This document shows positions 54,656 to 62,486 of a DNA stretch of 64,000 nt, one piece after another. The stretch comes from HXMU1420-13 sp963691715 (GTDB taxonomy: Bacteria; Bacteroidota; Rhodothermia; Balneolales; Balneolaceae), in contig OY829281.1 in NCBI GenBank assembly GCA_963691715.1, forward strand, positions 2,232,001-2,296,000. The letters run 5' to 3'. The number at the start of each line of letters is the position of its first letter. Positions within the stretch are counted from its first letter, which is position 1. The notes beneath the pieces were generated by a model, which saw nothing but the letters and a program-made list of their open reading frames with translations, ran no database searches and was not told where the DNA came from. The position numbers were made by a program, and so were the translations under genes.

Positions 54656-55255
54656 TCAGATACCAAGGTAATCCTTTGCTTCTTCTAAAGACATATCCAT
54701 TTCTTCTCGGATGATATCTAAAGCGCTTTTTGTTTGGCCAAGATCTAATAAAATATTTGCTCTATTCTTAGGACTAACATCAATACCAAGTCCCGTTATT
54801 GATTTTACATCTCCTACTAATTCTTCTACATCATAGTTCGTGCTAATCGTATAAGAATCTGATAAGCTAATGGTTTTTTTGGATGTAAGAATATTAATAA
54901 GCATCTCTTTCGAATCTTTTTCGGCTCGATCGATCTTGATTTCTTGTATATCATGAAATGGAATTATTCCTTTCTTTGAACGAAAATATTTTCTTTTCTT
55001 CCAATGGAGTTCACCTTTTTCACTATCGAACATAAAACTTGAGCTTTCGTAAATAATAACTCCAGCAATACCTAATATCACACCAGCAAGCACAAGTCCA
55101 ATAATTTGAATTGAAAAAATGTGTAATTCTTCAAAAATCCAAAAATAGGCAATGCCAACTAAGCAGCAAAAAGCACTAAACAGAGCAAGATAGCTCATTA
55201 CAACAAATGAGATATTTACTTCAATGTTTCCGTTTTCATGTCTTTCAATGTGCAT
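54656..55255 (-). CDS. Hypothetical membrane protein with two TM and cytoplasmic domain
   Basis: 199 residues. Two membrane helices (about 17-40 and 46-68) are followed by a domain that looks PH-like ('GELHWKKRKYFRSKKGIIPFHDIQEIKI'), and by a C-terminal helix pair 'NILLDLGQTKSALDIIREEM' and 'MSLEEAKDYL', which resembles the small ribosomal L7/L12-type C-terminal helix module. Family is not identified. Adjoins the lipoprotein gene with no gap, so translational coupling is likely. Confidence 0.65.
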   Translation of the reverse strand: MHIERHENGNIEVNISFVVMSYLALFSAFCCLVGIAYFWIFEELHIFSIQIIGLVLAGVILGIAGVIIYESSSFMFDSEKGELHWKKRKYFRSKKGIIPFHDIQEIKIDRAEKDSKEMLINILTSKKTISLSDSYTISTNYDVEELVGDVKSITGLGIDVSPKNRANILLDLGQTKSALDIIREEMDMSLEEAKDYLGI

Positions 55256-55272
55256 ATTTCATACAATTTTAT

Positions 55273-55881
55273 TCAAAAATAATTTAATTCTTCAATTTTG
55301 AGATTCAAAACATGGTTAACTCTATAGCCAAAGGAGTGATTAGAGTTGATTTTGAACTCATCGACAATAATTTCTCTAACTTGAGCCCTACTCATAAAGT
55401 ATTGTAGAGTTGTATCTTCGTAAGCTACAGCAAACAGATTTAAATCAGATGATTCTTTTGTATCATCATAAATAACAATATTTTTACTAGTTGAGTAAGT
55501 TTCGAAGACTTTGGGTAATTCTCCAATTCTATGGTTAAAAAGATGATCTTTTGTGTTTCTATTTTTTGTATTTATATAGTTTTGATTTGAGAGTTTGAGA
55601 TCATCTCCACTGAAAAATAAGCCATAACTCTCAAGCTCCTTTCTGTTTGGATTGGATTGATAAATATTGGTAAGTATCGTGTAAGTGACTTTATATTGGT
55701 AATCCGTAGAAATAAAGTCTATGTCTATTGGGTTAGACTCATTCACATAGTATAAAGGAATTTCCCAGTTATGAGAGATTTCTAGATTCAAATCTTTATC
55801 AACTTTATTATACACGATCATTTGAATTTCTTTCGATTGTAAAGAAAGAGTCGATAATATGGAAATGAAATTCAATTTCAT
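55273..55881 (-). CDS. Hypothetical protein, probably exported
   Basis: 202 residues; the N-terminus 'MKLNFISILSTLSLQS' looks like a weak signal peptide. The rest is beta-rich with alternating charged residues and no recognised motif. First gene of the three-gene run; a gap of 17 bases separates it from the next. Upstream, 6 bases away, ends the Tat-exported sugar isomerase-like gene, so the run may continue from that operon. Confidence 0.6.
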   Translation of the reverse strand: MKLNFISILSTLSLQSKEIQMIVYNKVDKDLNLEISHNWEIPLYYVNESNPIDIDFISTDYQYKVTYTILTNIYQSNPNRKELESYGLFFSGDDLKLSNQNYINTKNRNTKDHLFNHRIGELPKVFETYSTSKNIVIYDDTKESSDLNLFAVAYEDTTLQYFMSRAQVREIIVDEFKINSNHSFGYRVNHVLNLKIEELNYF

Positions 55882-55887
55882 ATTAAC

Positions 55888-56760
55888 TCAAATATTACAA
55901 ATTTCAACTCCTCTTTTCAACGAGGCGATTTCATCCTCATTTGCAGGGATAAATTCTTGGGCAACGTACCCATCAAAACCTGTTTCAGCAATCGCTTTCA
56001 TAATGGCGGTATAATTTAGTTCTTGGCTTTCGTCTATTTCGTTTCTACCAGGTACACCAGCAGTATGGTAATGAGCAATATAGGTATGATATTTTCTGAT
56101 AGTAGAAATTATATCCCCTTCCATAATCTGCATATGATAGATATCATAAAGAAGTTTGAAATTTGGTTCTCCTAACTTCTCACAAAGAGCAACTCCCCAT
56201 TCGGTATGGTCACATTGATAGTCGGGATGATCAACCTTTGAATTAAGTAATTCCATACAAATAGTTAAATCAAATTCTGCAGCCTTTTTTACAACGGGAT
56301 CTAACCCGATAGCACAATGTTCCAATCCTTTTTCATCATCAAGTCCATATGTATTACCTGAAAAACATATGATATTTTTAAAACCTGCTTCTGCTACTAA
56401 TGGAATTAAATCAAAATATTCATGTTGAAGTTTTTTATGAATTCTAGGGTTATTAAATCCCTCGGTTAAACTTAAGGGTACTGAGTTTGCCATTGCACAT
56501 GTGAGTCCATAAGATTTGACAATTGCAAAATCTTCAGGGTTTATAAGCTCGATGGAATCAATGCCAAGATCTACAGCGATTTCACATAATTCTTCCAATG
56601 ACTTGTCAGCATATGGCCATCTACACACTGAATGCTTAAATGTTCGACTCTGAGTATTTTTAGAAATATTGATATCATTTGAAAAACCCAGGGGGGAAAG
56701 AACACCTAATAATGATGTGCCAGTAATTTTTTTTATAGCATTTCGGCGTGTTATTTTCAT
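55888..56760 (-). CDS. Tat-exported sugar phosphate isomerase/epimerase-like TIM barrel
   Basis: 290 residues. The N-terminal twin-arginine signal is 'MKITRRNAIKKITGTSLLGV'. The barrel shows the AP-endonuclease-2/xylose-isomerase-like pattern of hydroxypyruvate isomerases: 'ICMELLNSKVDHPDYQCDH', 'LLYDIYHMQIMEGDI', 'HTAGVPGRNEIDESQELNY' and 'YVAQEFIP', with the metal-binding Glu, Asp, His and Glu in place. Export by Tat suggests that it carries a folded metal site to the periplasm. It is divergent from the GMC oxidoreductase gene, so both may serve periplasmic sugar oxidation (inference). Confidence 0.87.
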   Translation of the reverse strand: MKITRRNAIKKITGTSLLGVLSPLGFSNDINISKNTQSRTFKHSVCRWPYADKSLEELCEIAVDLGIDSIELINPEDFAIVKSYGLTCAMANSVPLSLTEGFNNPRIHKKLQHEYFDLIPLVAEAGFKNIICFSGNTYGLDDEKGLEHCAIGLDPVVKKAAEFDLTICMELLNSKVDHPDYQCDHTEWGVALCEKLGEPNFKLLYDIYHMQIMEGDIISTIRKYHTYIAHYHTAGVPGRNEIDESQELNYTAIMKAIAETGFDGYVAQEFIPANEDEIASLKRGVEICNI

Positions 56761-56871
56761 ATCAAGGTTTTTTTTACAACTTCATTTTTTTAAAATTGGA
56801 AGCGTTTCTATATACTATGCCAAGAATACTACACTTTAATCAATTTTGCACATTATAAAACACTCATCACC

Positions 56872-58569
56872 ATGCGTTTAAATATTAAAGCTAAGCCGGA
56901 GAATACTTACGATGCAATTGTTGTAGGTAGCGGAATAAGTGGAGGCTGGGCTGCTAAAGAATTAACAGAAAAGGGCCTTAAAACACTAATGTTAGAAAGA
57001 GGTCGGCAAGTTAAACATATTGAAGACTATCCTACTGCAACGAAATCTCATTATGAAATGCCTTACAGGAACCAAATTCCTGAGGAAGAATTAAAAGATT
57101 ATTACGTGCAAAATCGTACGGGTTATGCCATGCGGCAGACTCATAAACACTGGTGGGTAAAAGATACAGATCATCCATATACCGAAATTCAACGATTTGA
57201 TTGGATGAGAGGGTATCATGTTGGAGGCCGATCCTTAATGTGGGGGCGTCAATCTTACCGTTTAAGTAAGATGGATTTTGAGGCTAATGAAAAAGATGGT
57301 ATTGCTATACCGTGGCCTATCACATATGATGAAATTGCACCATGGTATTCATATGTCGAGCGTTTTGCAGGTATCAATGGAAAGAAAGAAGGCTTGACTC
57401 AATTACCAGACGGTGATTTCCTACCTGCTATGGAGATGAATTGTGTTGAGAAAGAAGTAAAAAAGCGAATCGAGCAGAAGTTTGAAGGTCGGATGATGAC
57501 GATTGGACGTTCAGCAAATTTAACAAGAGCACATAATGGACGAGCCTCGTGTCAATATAGAAATATGTGTATTCAAGGATGCCCATTTGGAGCGTATTTT
57601 AGCACACAATCCTCAACATTACCAGCAGCAATGGCAACTGGTAATCTTACGCTTCGACCAGATTCTATTGTTACTGAAGTACTTTTTGATCCAGAAACTC
57701 AGAGAGCAACAGGAGTAAGAATTCTGGATACAGAAACCATGGAATACAAGGAATATTATGCAAAAATTGTATTTCTTTGTGCATCTGCCATTGCTTCTGC
57801 CTATATACTAATGAACTCTACAGAACATTTTTCTGAAGGCATGGGAAATGCTTCAGGAGAATTAGGTCGAAACATTATGGATCACCACTTAAATATTGGA
57901 GCCTACGGTACTTTTGAAGGTTTTGAAGACATGTACTATTATGGTCGGAGACCAAATGGTATTTATATCCCTAGATTTAGAAATCTTCACGGCAACGATA
58001 TGGATTTTATACGTGGTTATGGATACCAAGGCAGTGCAAGTAGAACGGGCTGGAAAAAAAGTATTGCAGAATTAAGTATTGGAGCAAAAATTAAAGAAGA
58101 AGTGAATGAGCCCGGCCCATGGAGTTTTGGGATTGGAGGTTTTGGCGAATGGCTACCGTATCATGAAAATAAAATGACCTTAACTACCCAGAAACTAGAT
58201 ATGTATGGAATGCCTACTGTAGTTTTTGATGCTGGTCCTGGGGAAAATGAGATGAAAATGCGAGAAGACATGAAGAACTCTGCAGCAGAAATGCTAGAAG
58301 CTGCAGGTCTTAAAAATGTGCAAACATTCGATGATGGTATTGCATTGGGTAAGGGAATCCATGAAATGGGTACCGCTCGTATGGGTGCGGATCCAAATAA
58401 ATCAGTAGTTAATCGATGGAATCAGATCCACAAAGTAAAAAATGTATTTGTTACAGATGGTGCATTTATGACTTCTTCAGCAGCACAAAACCCATCACTA
58501 ACCTATATGGCATTTACCGCTCGAGCTGCAGATCATGCCGTTTCTGAATTAAAAAAAGGAAATCTATAA
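56872..58569 (+). CDS. GMC-family FAD oxidoreductase (gluconate/glucoside dehydrogenase catalytic-subunit-like)
   Basis: 565 residues. FAD motif 'IVVGSGISGGWAAKEL', 'GYHVGGRSLMWGRQSYR', a Cys-rich stretch 'CQYRNMCIQGCPFGAYFS', and the C-terminal active-site part 'GIHEMGTARMG' and 'NPSLTYMAFTARAADHAV'. The pattern is the one of gluconate 2-dehydrogenase or 3-keto-glycoside-forming dehydrogenases. It has no signal of its own, while the next gene (2-base gap) has a Tat signal, so the pair is probably exported together as a folded complex. A cytochrome subunit is not encoded nearby. Confidence 0.9.
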   Translation: MRLNIKAKPENTYDAIVVGSGISGGWAAKELTEKGLKTLMLERGRQVKHIEDYPTATKSHYEMPYRNQIPEEELKDYYVQNRTGYAMRQTHKHWWVKDTDHPYTEIQRFDWMRGYHVGGRSLMWGRQSYRLSKMDFEANEKDGIAIPWPITYDEIAPWYSYVERFAGINGKKEGLTQLPDGDFLPAMEMNCVEKEVKKRIEQKFEGRMMTIGRSANLTRAHNGRASCQYRNMCIQGCPFGAYFSTQSSTLPAAMATGNLTLRPDSIVTEVLFDPETQRATGVRILDTETMEYKEYYAKIVFLCASAIASAYILMNSTEHFSEGMGNASGELGRNIMDHHLNIGAYGTFEGFEDMYYYGRRPNGIYIPRFRNLHGNDMDFIRGYGYQGSASRTGWKKSIAELSIGAKIKEEVNEPGPWSFGIGGFGEWLPYHENKMTLTTQKLDMYGMPTVVFDAGPGENEMKMREDMKNSAAEMLEAAGLKNVQTFDDGIALGKGIHEMGTARMGADPNKSVVNRWNQIHKVKNVFVTDGAFMTSSAAQNPSLTYMAFTARAADHAVSELKKGNL

Positions 58570-58571
58570 AT

Positions 58572-59177
58572 ATGTATACAAAAGAAAGCCAACTAATCTC
58601 TAGAAGAGAAGCGATCAAAAAAGCAGCCATGGTTTTTGGAGGCGTCATTTCTACCCCAGCAGCTTTAAGCATTCTTCAAGGCTGCTCACCAACTCAGAAA
58701 TCAAGATCTAAGTCATTTTCAGAGTTAGAAAGAGCCACTGTTGAAACTATTGCAGATATTATTATTCCTACAACAGATACCCCTGGTGCTACAGAAGCTG
58801 GTGCAGTACAATTACTGGAAGATGTTCTATTTGCCGTGAGAAGTGAAGAAGAACAGAATGATTTTCTTGTTCAATTAGAAAACTTTGAACGTGTTGCCAA
58901 AAAAGAATTAGGAACAAGTTTTTCTTCAGCAACTCCAGATCAACAAGTTGAATTTGTAACTAAGATGCATGATGCGGCTTTTTCTCAAGAATTGGATTGG
59001 GATGCCCCCAAACCTTTTATGTGGCAAATGAAAGAAGCGATAGTTCATACTTATTTTGGAACAGAAGTAGGAATGACTCAAGTCCATCAATATATTCAAA
59101 CTCCAGGTCGATTTGATCCATGTGTGCCATTTTCAGAAGCTGGTGAAGGAGGGAAAGTTTGGGCAGCTAACTGGTAA
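58572..59177 (+). CDS. Gluconate 2-dehydrogenase subunit 3-like protein, Tat signal
   Basis: 201 residues. Twin-arginine signal 'ISRREAIKKAAMVFGG' and, further on, a lipobox-like 'ILQGC', so it may be exported through Tat and lipidated. The mature part 'LSELERATVETIADIIIPTTDTPGA' is the hallmark of the gluconate_2-dh3 family, small subunits that pilot GMC dehydrogenases across the membrane. Lies 2 bases after the GMC gene and is surely co-translated. Confidence 0.92.
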   Translation: MYTKESQLISRREAIKKAAMVFGGVISTPAALSILQGCSPTQKSRSKSFSELERATVETIADIIIPTTDTPGATEAGAVQLLEDVLFAVRSEEEQNDFLVQLENFERVAKKELGTSFSSATPDQQVEFVTKMHDAAFSQELDWDAPKPFMWQMKEAIVHTYFGTEVGMTQVHQYIQTPGRFDPCVPFSEAGEGGKVWAANW

Positions 59178-59221
59178 AATGTTAGCTACTGATTAATTAT
59201 GTAATAACCTTTACTTCACAG

Positions 59222-59980
59222 TTAGAGCCAATCAACGATATCGTCTTTATGTTTGATTTCAACATATTTTTCAAAAATCTCATGAAGACTTGAATCTTTC
59301 TGAAGCTCTTCTCTAGTAGTTTTGTCTAAGTAGGCGGTAATTATTCCTTTGTTTAATATGGCGATATCGTCACAAAGGTTTTCTACAACTTCTAAAATAT
59401 GGCTTGTAACTACAATGGTTACTCCTCTTGCTTGAAGTTTACGAAGTACTGTTTTCATGCGGTCAATAGATACTATATCTACGGCTTCAAAAGGTTCATC
59501 CAGCATCATTACTTTTGGTTCAACTAAAACAGCAGTACAAAAAGCTAATTTTTTTCGGCTTCCAGAGGATAACTTGTGAATTTTAACTTTTGCAAAGTCT
59601 TTAATGTCAAAGTAATCCATCAATGAGAGGGCTTTTTCCAGTAATCCTTCTTTTTCCAGATTATACACCTCACACACATATTCTATAAATTCTAAACTAG
59701 TGAATTGTTCAAATAATAGAGGTGGCTGTAGAACCGATGATATATTGCGTTTTATATGCAGTTCATTATCAGAGACTAAATCATGTCCAATTATTTTAAT
59801 ACTTCCACCTTCATAACTTAGCAATCCCGTTAAAACTCCAATAAGAGTACTCTTCCCCGCACCATTAGGACCAATTAAACCAAAAATAGAACCCTCTGGT
59901 ACTTCCAGGCTCAAATTTTTTAGAACAACAGTATCCTCATATCGTTTTTCTAAATCATGTATGCTAATGGCTTTAGCCAT
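59222..59980 (-). CDS. ABC transporter ATP-binding protein
   Basis: 252 residues. Walker A 'GLIGPNGAGKSTL', the Q-loop 'SSVLQPPLLFEQ', the signature 'KLSSGSRKKLAFC', Walker B 'VMLDEPFEAVD' and the His-loop 'VTSHILE' are present. The signature motif LSSGS is an accepted variant of LSGGQ. The type is that of CcmA/drug-export-like ATPases. Its start overlaps the Lgt-like gene by 8 bases, and the 516-residue permease-like protein lies one gene further upstream, so the three genes form an operon. Confidence 0.92.
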   Translation of the reverse strand: MAKAISIHDLEKRYEDTVVLKNLSLEVPEGSIFGLIGPNGAGKSTLIGVLTGLLSYEGGSIKIIGHDLVSDNELHIKRNISSVLQPPLLFEQFTSLEFIEYVCEVYNLEKEGLLEKALSLMDYFDIKDFAKVKIHKLSSGSRKKLAFCTAVLVEPKVMMLDEPFEAVDIVSIDRMKTVLRKLQARGVTIVVTSHILEVVENLCDDIAILNKGIITAYLDKTTREELQKDSSLHEIFEKYVEIKHKDDIVDWL

Positions 59981-60839
59981 TGGATGGTTTATTTAAAAAA
60001 TACCTTATTGTATACCAAATTGTAAATAAACCATAGGCTAAAAGTACAATCTGTAAATTCGACATATTTGAGAAGGTCACAAACTCACGGTCACCTCGAA
60101 TAAATTCTAAGCTAAAACGAAGTAAAGCATATCCTCCGGTATGGATGAAAAAAATGAGGGGTGATTTTTTATCGGACTTCCAAATGTTATGAAATACCCA
60201 CAACACGATCCCAAGGATGATAAAATCACCAAACATTTCATACAGTTGTGTCGGATGCAGGGGTGCAGATAAAGATGAAGCTTGATCGACTAATCCATTT
60301 TCATATGACCACTGCCATGCTGGAGATGAAATTCCATATTCTTTTTCAAAACTTGGTATACTAGTACCATAGCGAGGAAATTGAACTCCAAACATCGAAT
60401 TAGTTGCTATCCCATGAGCATCACCATTAAAAAAACACCCGATTCTCCCCACAGCTTGACCCACTAACAAACCGGGAGAAACCAATGAAAAGTATTCGAA
60501 ATAATTTATTCTTTTTCTTTTTGTGAAAAGATATCCACCAATCATTCCACCTACTAATCCACCAGTTATACTATTACCTGCACCAGACAAGCTAAATAAT
60601 ATAAATGGATTAGATAAAAATAAATCCAAGTTCCAAAATAAGAAATGAGAGAGTCGAGCCCCAAGTAAGGCTCCAATTATTGACCAAGTTACTAGACCAT
60701 CAAACAATTCAATTTTACCCCCATATTTCTTCATATGGCGATATATGATATAAACACCAATTACTATCGAAATAAGAAAGTATAGACCTTCATAAAAATA
60801 AATGGTTGTAAAGCTTGTATCTATATGTATAGGTAGCAT
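59973..60839 (-). CDS. Lgt-like (prolipoprotein diacylglyceryl transferase family) membrane protein
   Basis: 288 residues with about seven membrane helices. The Lgt signature region 'VGRIGCFFNGDAHG' (131-143), 'FGVQFPRYG' and 'LHPTQLYEMFG' (194-204) is clear. Relative to E. coli Lgt, the key His103 position is Thr92 ('NSITGGL'), Asn146 is Cys135 and Glu151 is Asp140, while the Arg of 'GRIG' (Arg132) and the HPTQLYE are kept. Some of these changes may also occur in Lgt of other phyla. It could be the housekeeping Lgt or a paralogue working with the ABC transporter of the same operon. Confidence 0.75.
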   Translation of the reverse strand: MLPIHIDTSFTTIYFYEGLYFLISIVIGVYIIYRHMKKYGGKIELFDGLVTWSIIGALLGARLSHFLFWNLDLFLSNPFILFSLSGAGNSITGGLVGGMIGGYLFTKRKRINYFEYFSLVSPGLLVGQAVGRIGCFFNGDAHGIATNSMFGVQFPRYGTSIPSFEKEYGISSPAWQWSYENGLVDQASSLSAPLHPTQLYEMFGDFIILGIVLWVFHNIWKSDKKSPLIFFIHTGGYALLRFSLEFIRGDREFVTFSNMSNLQIVLLAYGLFTIWYTIRYFLNKPSNG

Positions 60840-60878
60840 GTAGTAAAAATTCTGTTATTACGCCGGACAAGGTACGAA

Positions 60879-62429
60879 TTAAAGTTCACTCCATATACGT
60901 AAGAGTATTCTTTTTTTGAAAAGATTAACAAGTACATCCATATGGCCCCATATATACACTACAATAATTAAAATTACTACACTCATAATGATTAGGCGGT
61001 ACCATTCAAGCCCATGTAATGGTACAAAAACAAAATATCCTATTGCAAAAATGGTAAATGAAATTGCAAAAGTAACTTTTTGAGGTATGATGGGATGTTT
61101 ATAACTAAAAGAGGAATAACTAGCTTTTTGGTATTGATAGTAAGAACTCCAAATAAAGAGTAACATAAAGCAAAGAAAGACAAATGTATTCGAAATAAAT
61201 ATATGTAATGCGTTCCCAATTTGAGGTATGAATAAAATTTCCAAAATGGTAATCAAATAGAATACGAACAAAGGCAAGAGAATTACACCAAGAAACCGTT
61301 CTTTCAATTGCTGTTCTAATTTGATTGGGAATTGTAAGTGTAAGAGAAATTCACGGTTTTCATAGCCATACATGTTGGCCATACCCATGGCTAATAAAGC
61401 AACAGGTATACCAGCTAATATCGTAGGTATTGCTATGGCCTGTGCAATTTCTAATTTTACATTTAAAAGTAATGGAACATAGACTATTGGGATAATTGCG
61501 AGAGTTAAGATTTGTAGTTTATTGTAAGGATGCATCATTACATAGTAATAATATTTACTTGCATTTAGTCCTAATATTCGTTTTAAAAATACCCATAGTT
61601 TGCTGTTCACCTCTTCGATCTTTTTTAAATTTGGGCGATGTAGCCCCTCACATGTTTTTTTAAAGTGATCTAGCAGTACAACACTTACTGATATCACCAA
61701 AAATAGGGTATAAAGAGTTGCATTTAAAAGTCCATAATCTAAGTTTACTGCCTTGGTAAGAATACCTCCTGGTAACCATCCAAGAAAGAAATTTATAGAC
61801 TCAATACGTGGTATAATCTGGTAGATGATCTTAGCATTTTCAGATGATATCATTTGAACAATCTGAAATAAACTAAAAACTAGCAGGATAAAACCTACAA
61901 CAACTGCAATAAATCTACGCTCAATAATTTGTAAGAACCGATGTTTTAAGGAATAGATGATCACATAATTTAATACTACCCCAAAAAAAGCGACAGGAAT
62001 TTGATACCAAATATCTATTTGTATCATTAGAAAAACCAACCAAGTGAAATTGTAGATGAAATTTACTGGATGGAGAAAGCTTATTATTATTAAATGCTTA
62101 GATAACTTTTTTAGTGGAAATCCAAATCCTAGTAATTTTCTATTCTCTTGTATATTAAGGAGTCTAAGATTTGTAAATGAAAAATGCATTATCCAATAAG
62201 TATTTGCAAAAACTAAAAGTATAAAGGAATACACTTCTGGTGTTAACCAAGGAATTTGGCTAGACATCCAAGGGTCACTATCCATTAAAACAACTACCAC
62301 AGCTGTTCCAATCAAATTAATGAGCATCACCCCTAGAAAAAGGATATACCCGATCATCAATATTATCTGAAACTTATTCAGGTTGGATAAAAAAATGCGC
62401 CAATTTAACGTAAGGAGCTTTACAAACAT
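60879..62429 (-). CDS. ABC-2-like multi-pass membrane protein (permease candidate)
   Basis: 516 residues with about 12 hydrophobic segments. No family signature was recognised, but the location directly upstream of an Lgt-like gene and the ABC ATPase (39-base gap), and the topology with membrane blocks separated by a basic cytoplasmic loop ('LDHFKKTCEGLHRPNLKKIEEV'), fit a transporter permease of the ABC-2 superfamily. The N-terminus 'VKLLTLNWRIFLSNLNKFQI' is the usual start of such permeases. uvrA lies just beyond with a 57-base gap. Confidence 0.65.
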   Translation of the reverse strand: MFVKLLTLNWRIFLSNLNKFQIILMIGYILFLGVMLINLIGTAVVVVLMDSDPWMSSQIPWLTPEVYSFILLVFANTYWIMHFSFTNLRLLNIQENRKLLGFGFPLKKLSKHLIIISFLHPVNFIYNFTWLVFLMIQIDIWYQIPVAFFGVVLNYVIIYSLKHRFLQIIERRFIAVVVGFILLVFSLFQIVQMISSENAKIIYQIIPRIESINFFLGWLPGGILTKAVNLDYGLLNATLYTLFLVISVSVVLLDHFKKTCEGLHRPNLKKIEEVNSKLWVFLKRILGLNASKYYYYVMMHPYNKLQILTLAIIPIVYVPLLLNVKLEIAQAIAIPTILAGIPVALLAMGMANMYGYENREFLLHLQFPIKLEQQLKERFLGVILLPLFVFYLITILEILFIPQIGNALHIFISNTFVFLCFMLLFIWSSYYQYQKASYSSFSYKHPIIPQKVTFAISFTIFAIGYFVFVPLHGLEWYRLIIMSVVILIIVVYIWGHMDVLVNLFKKRILLRIWSEL

Positions 62430-62486
62430 ATTGGAATTAAGTGTTTACAATGATCAATAAATCTAGAGTACCTCAATTATTATAAA

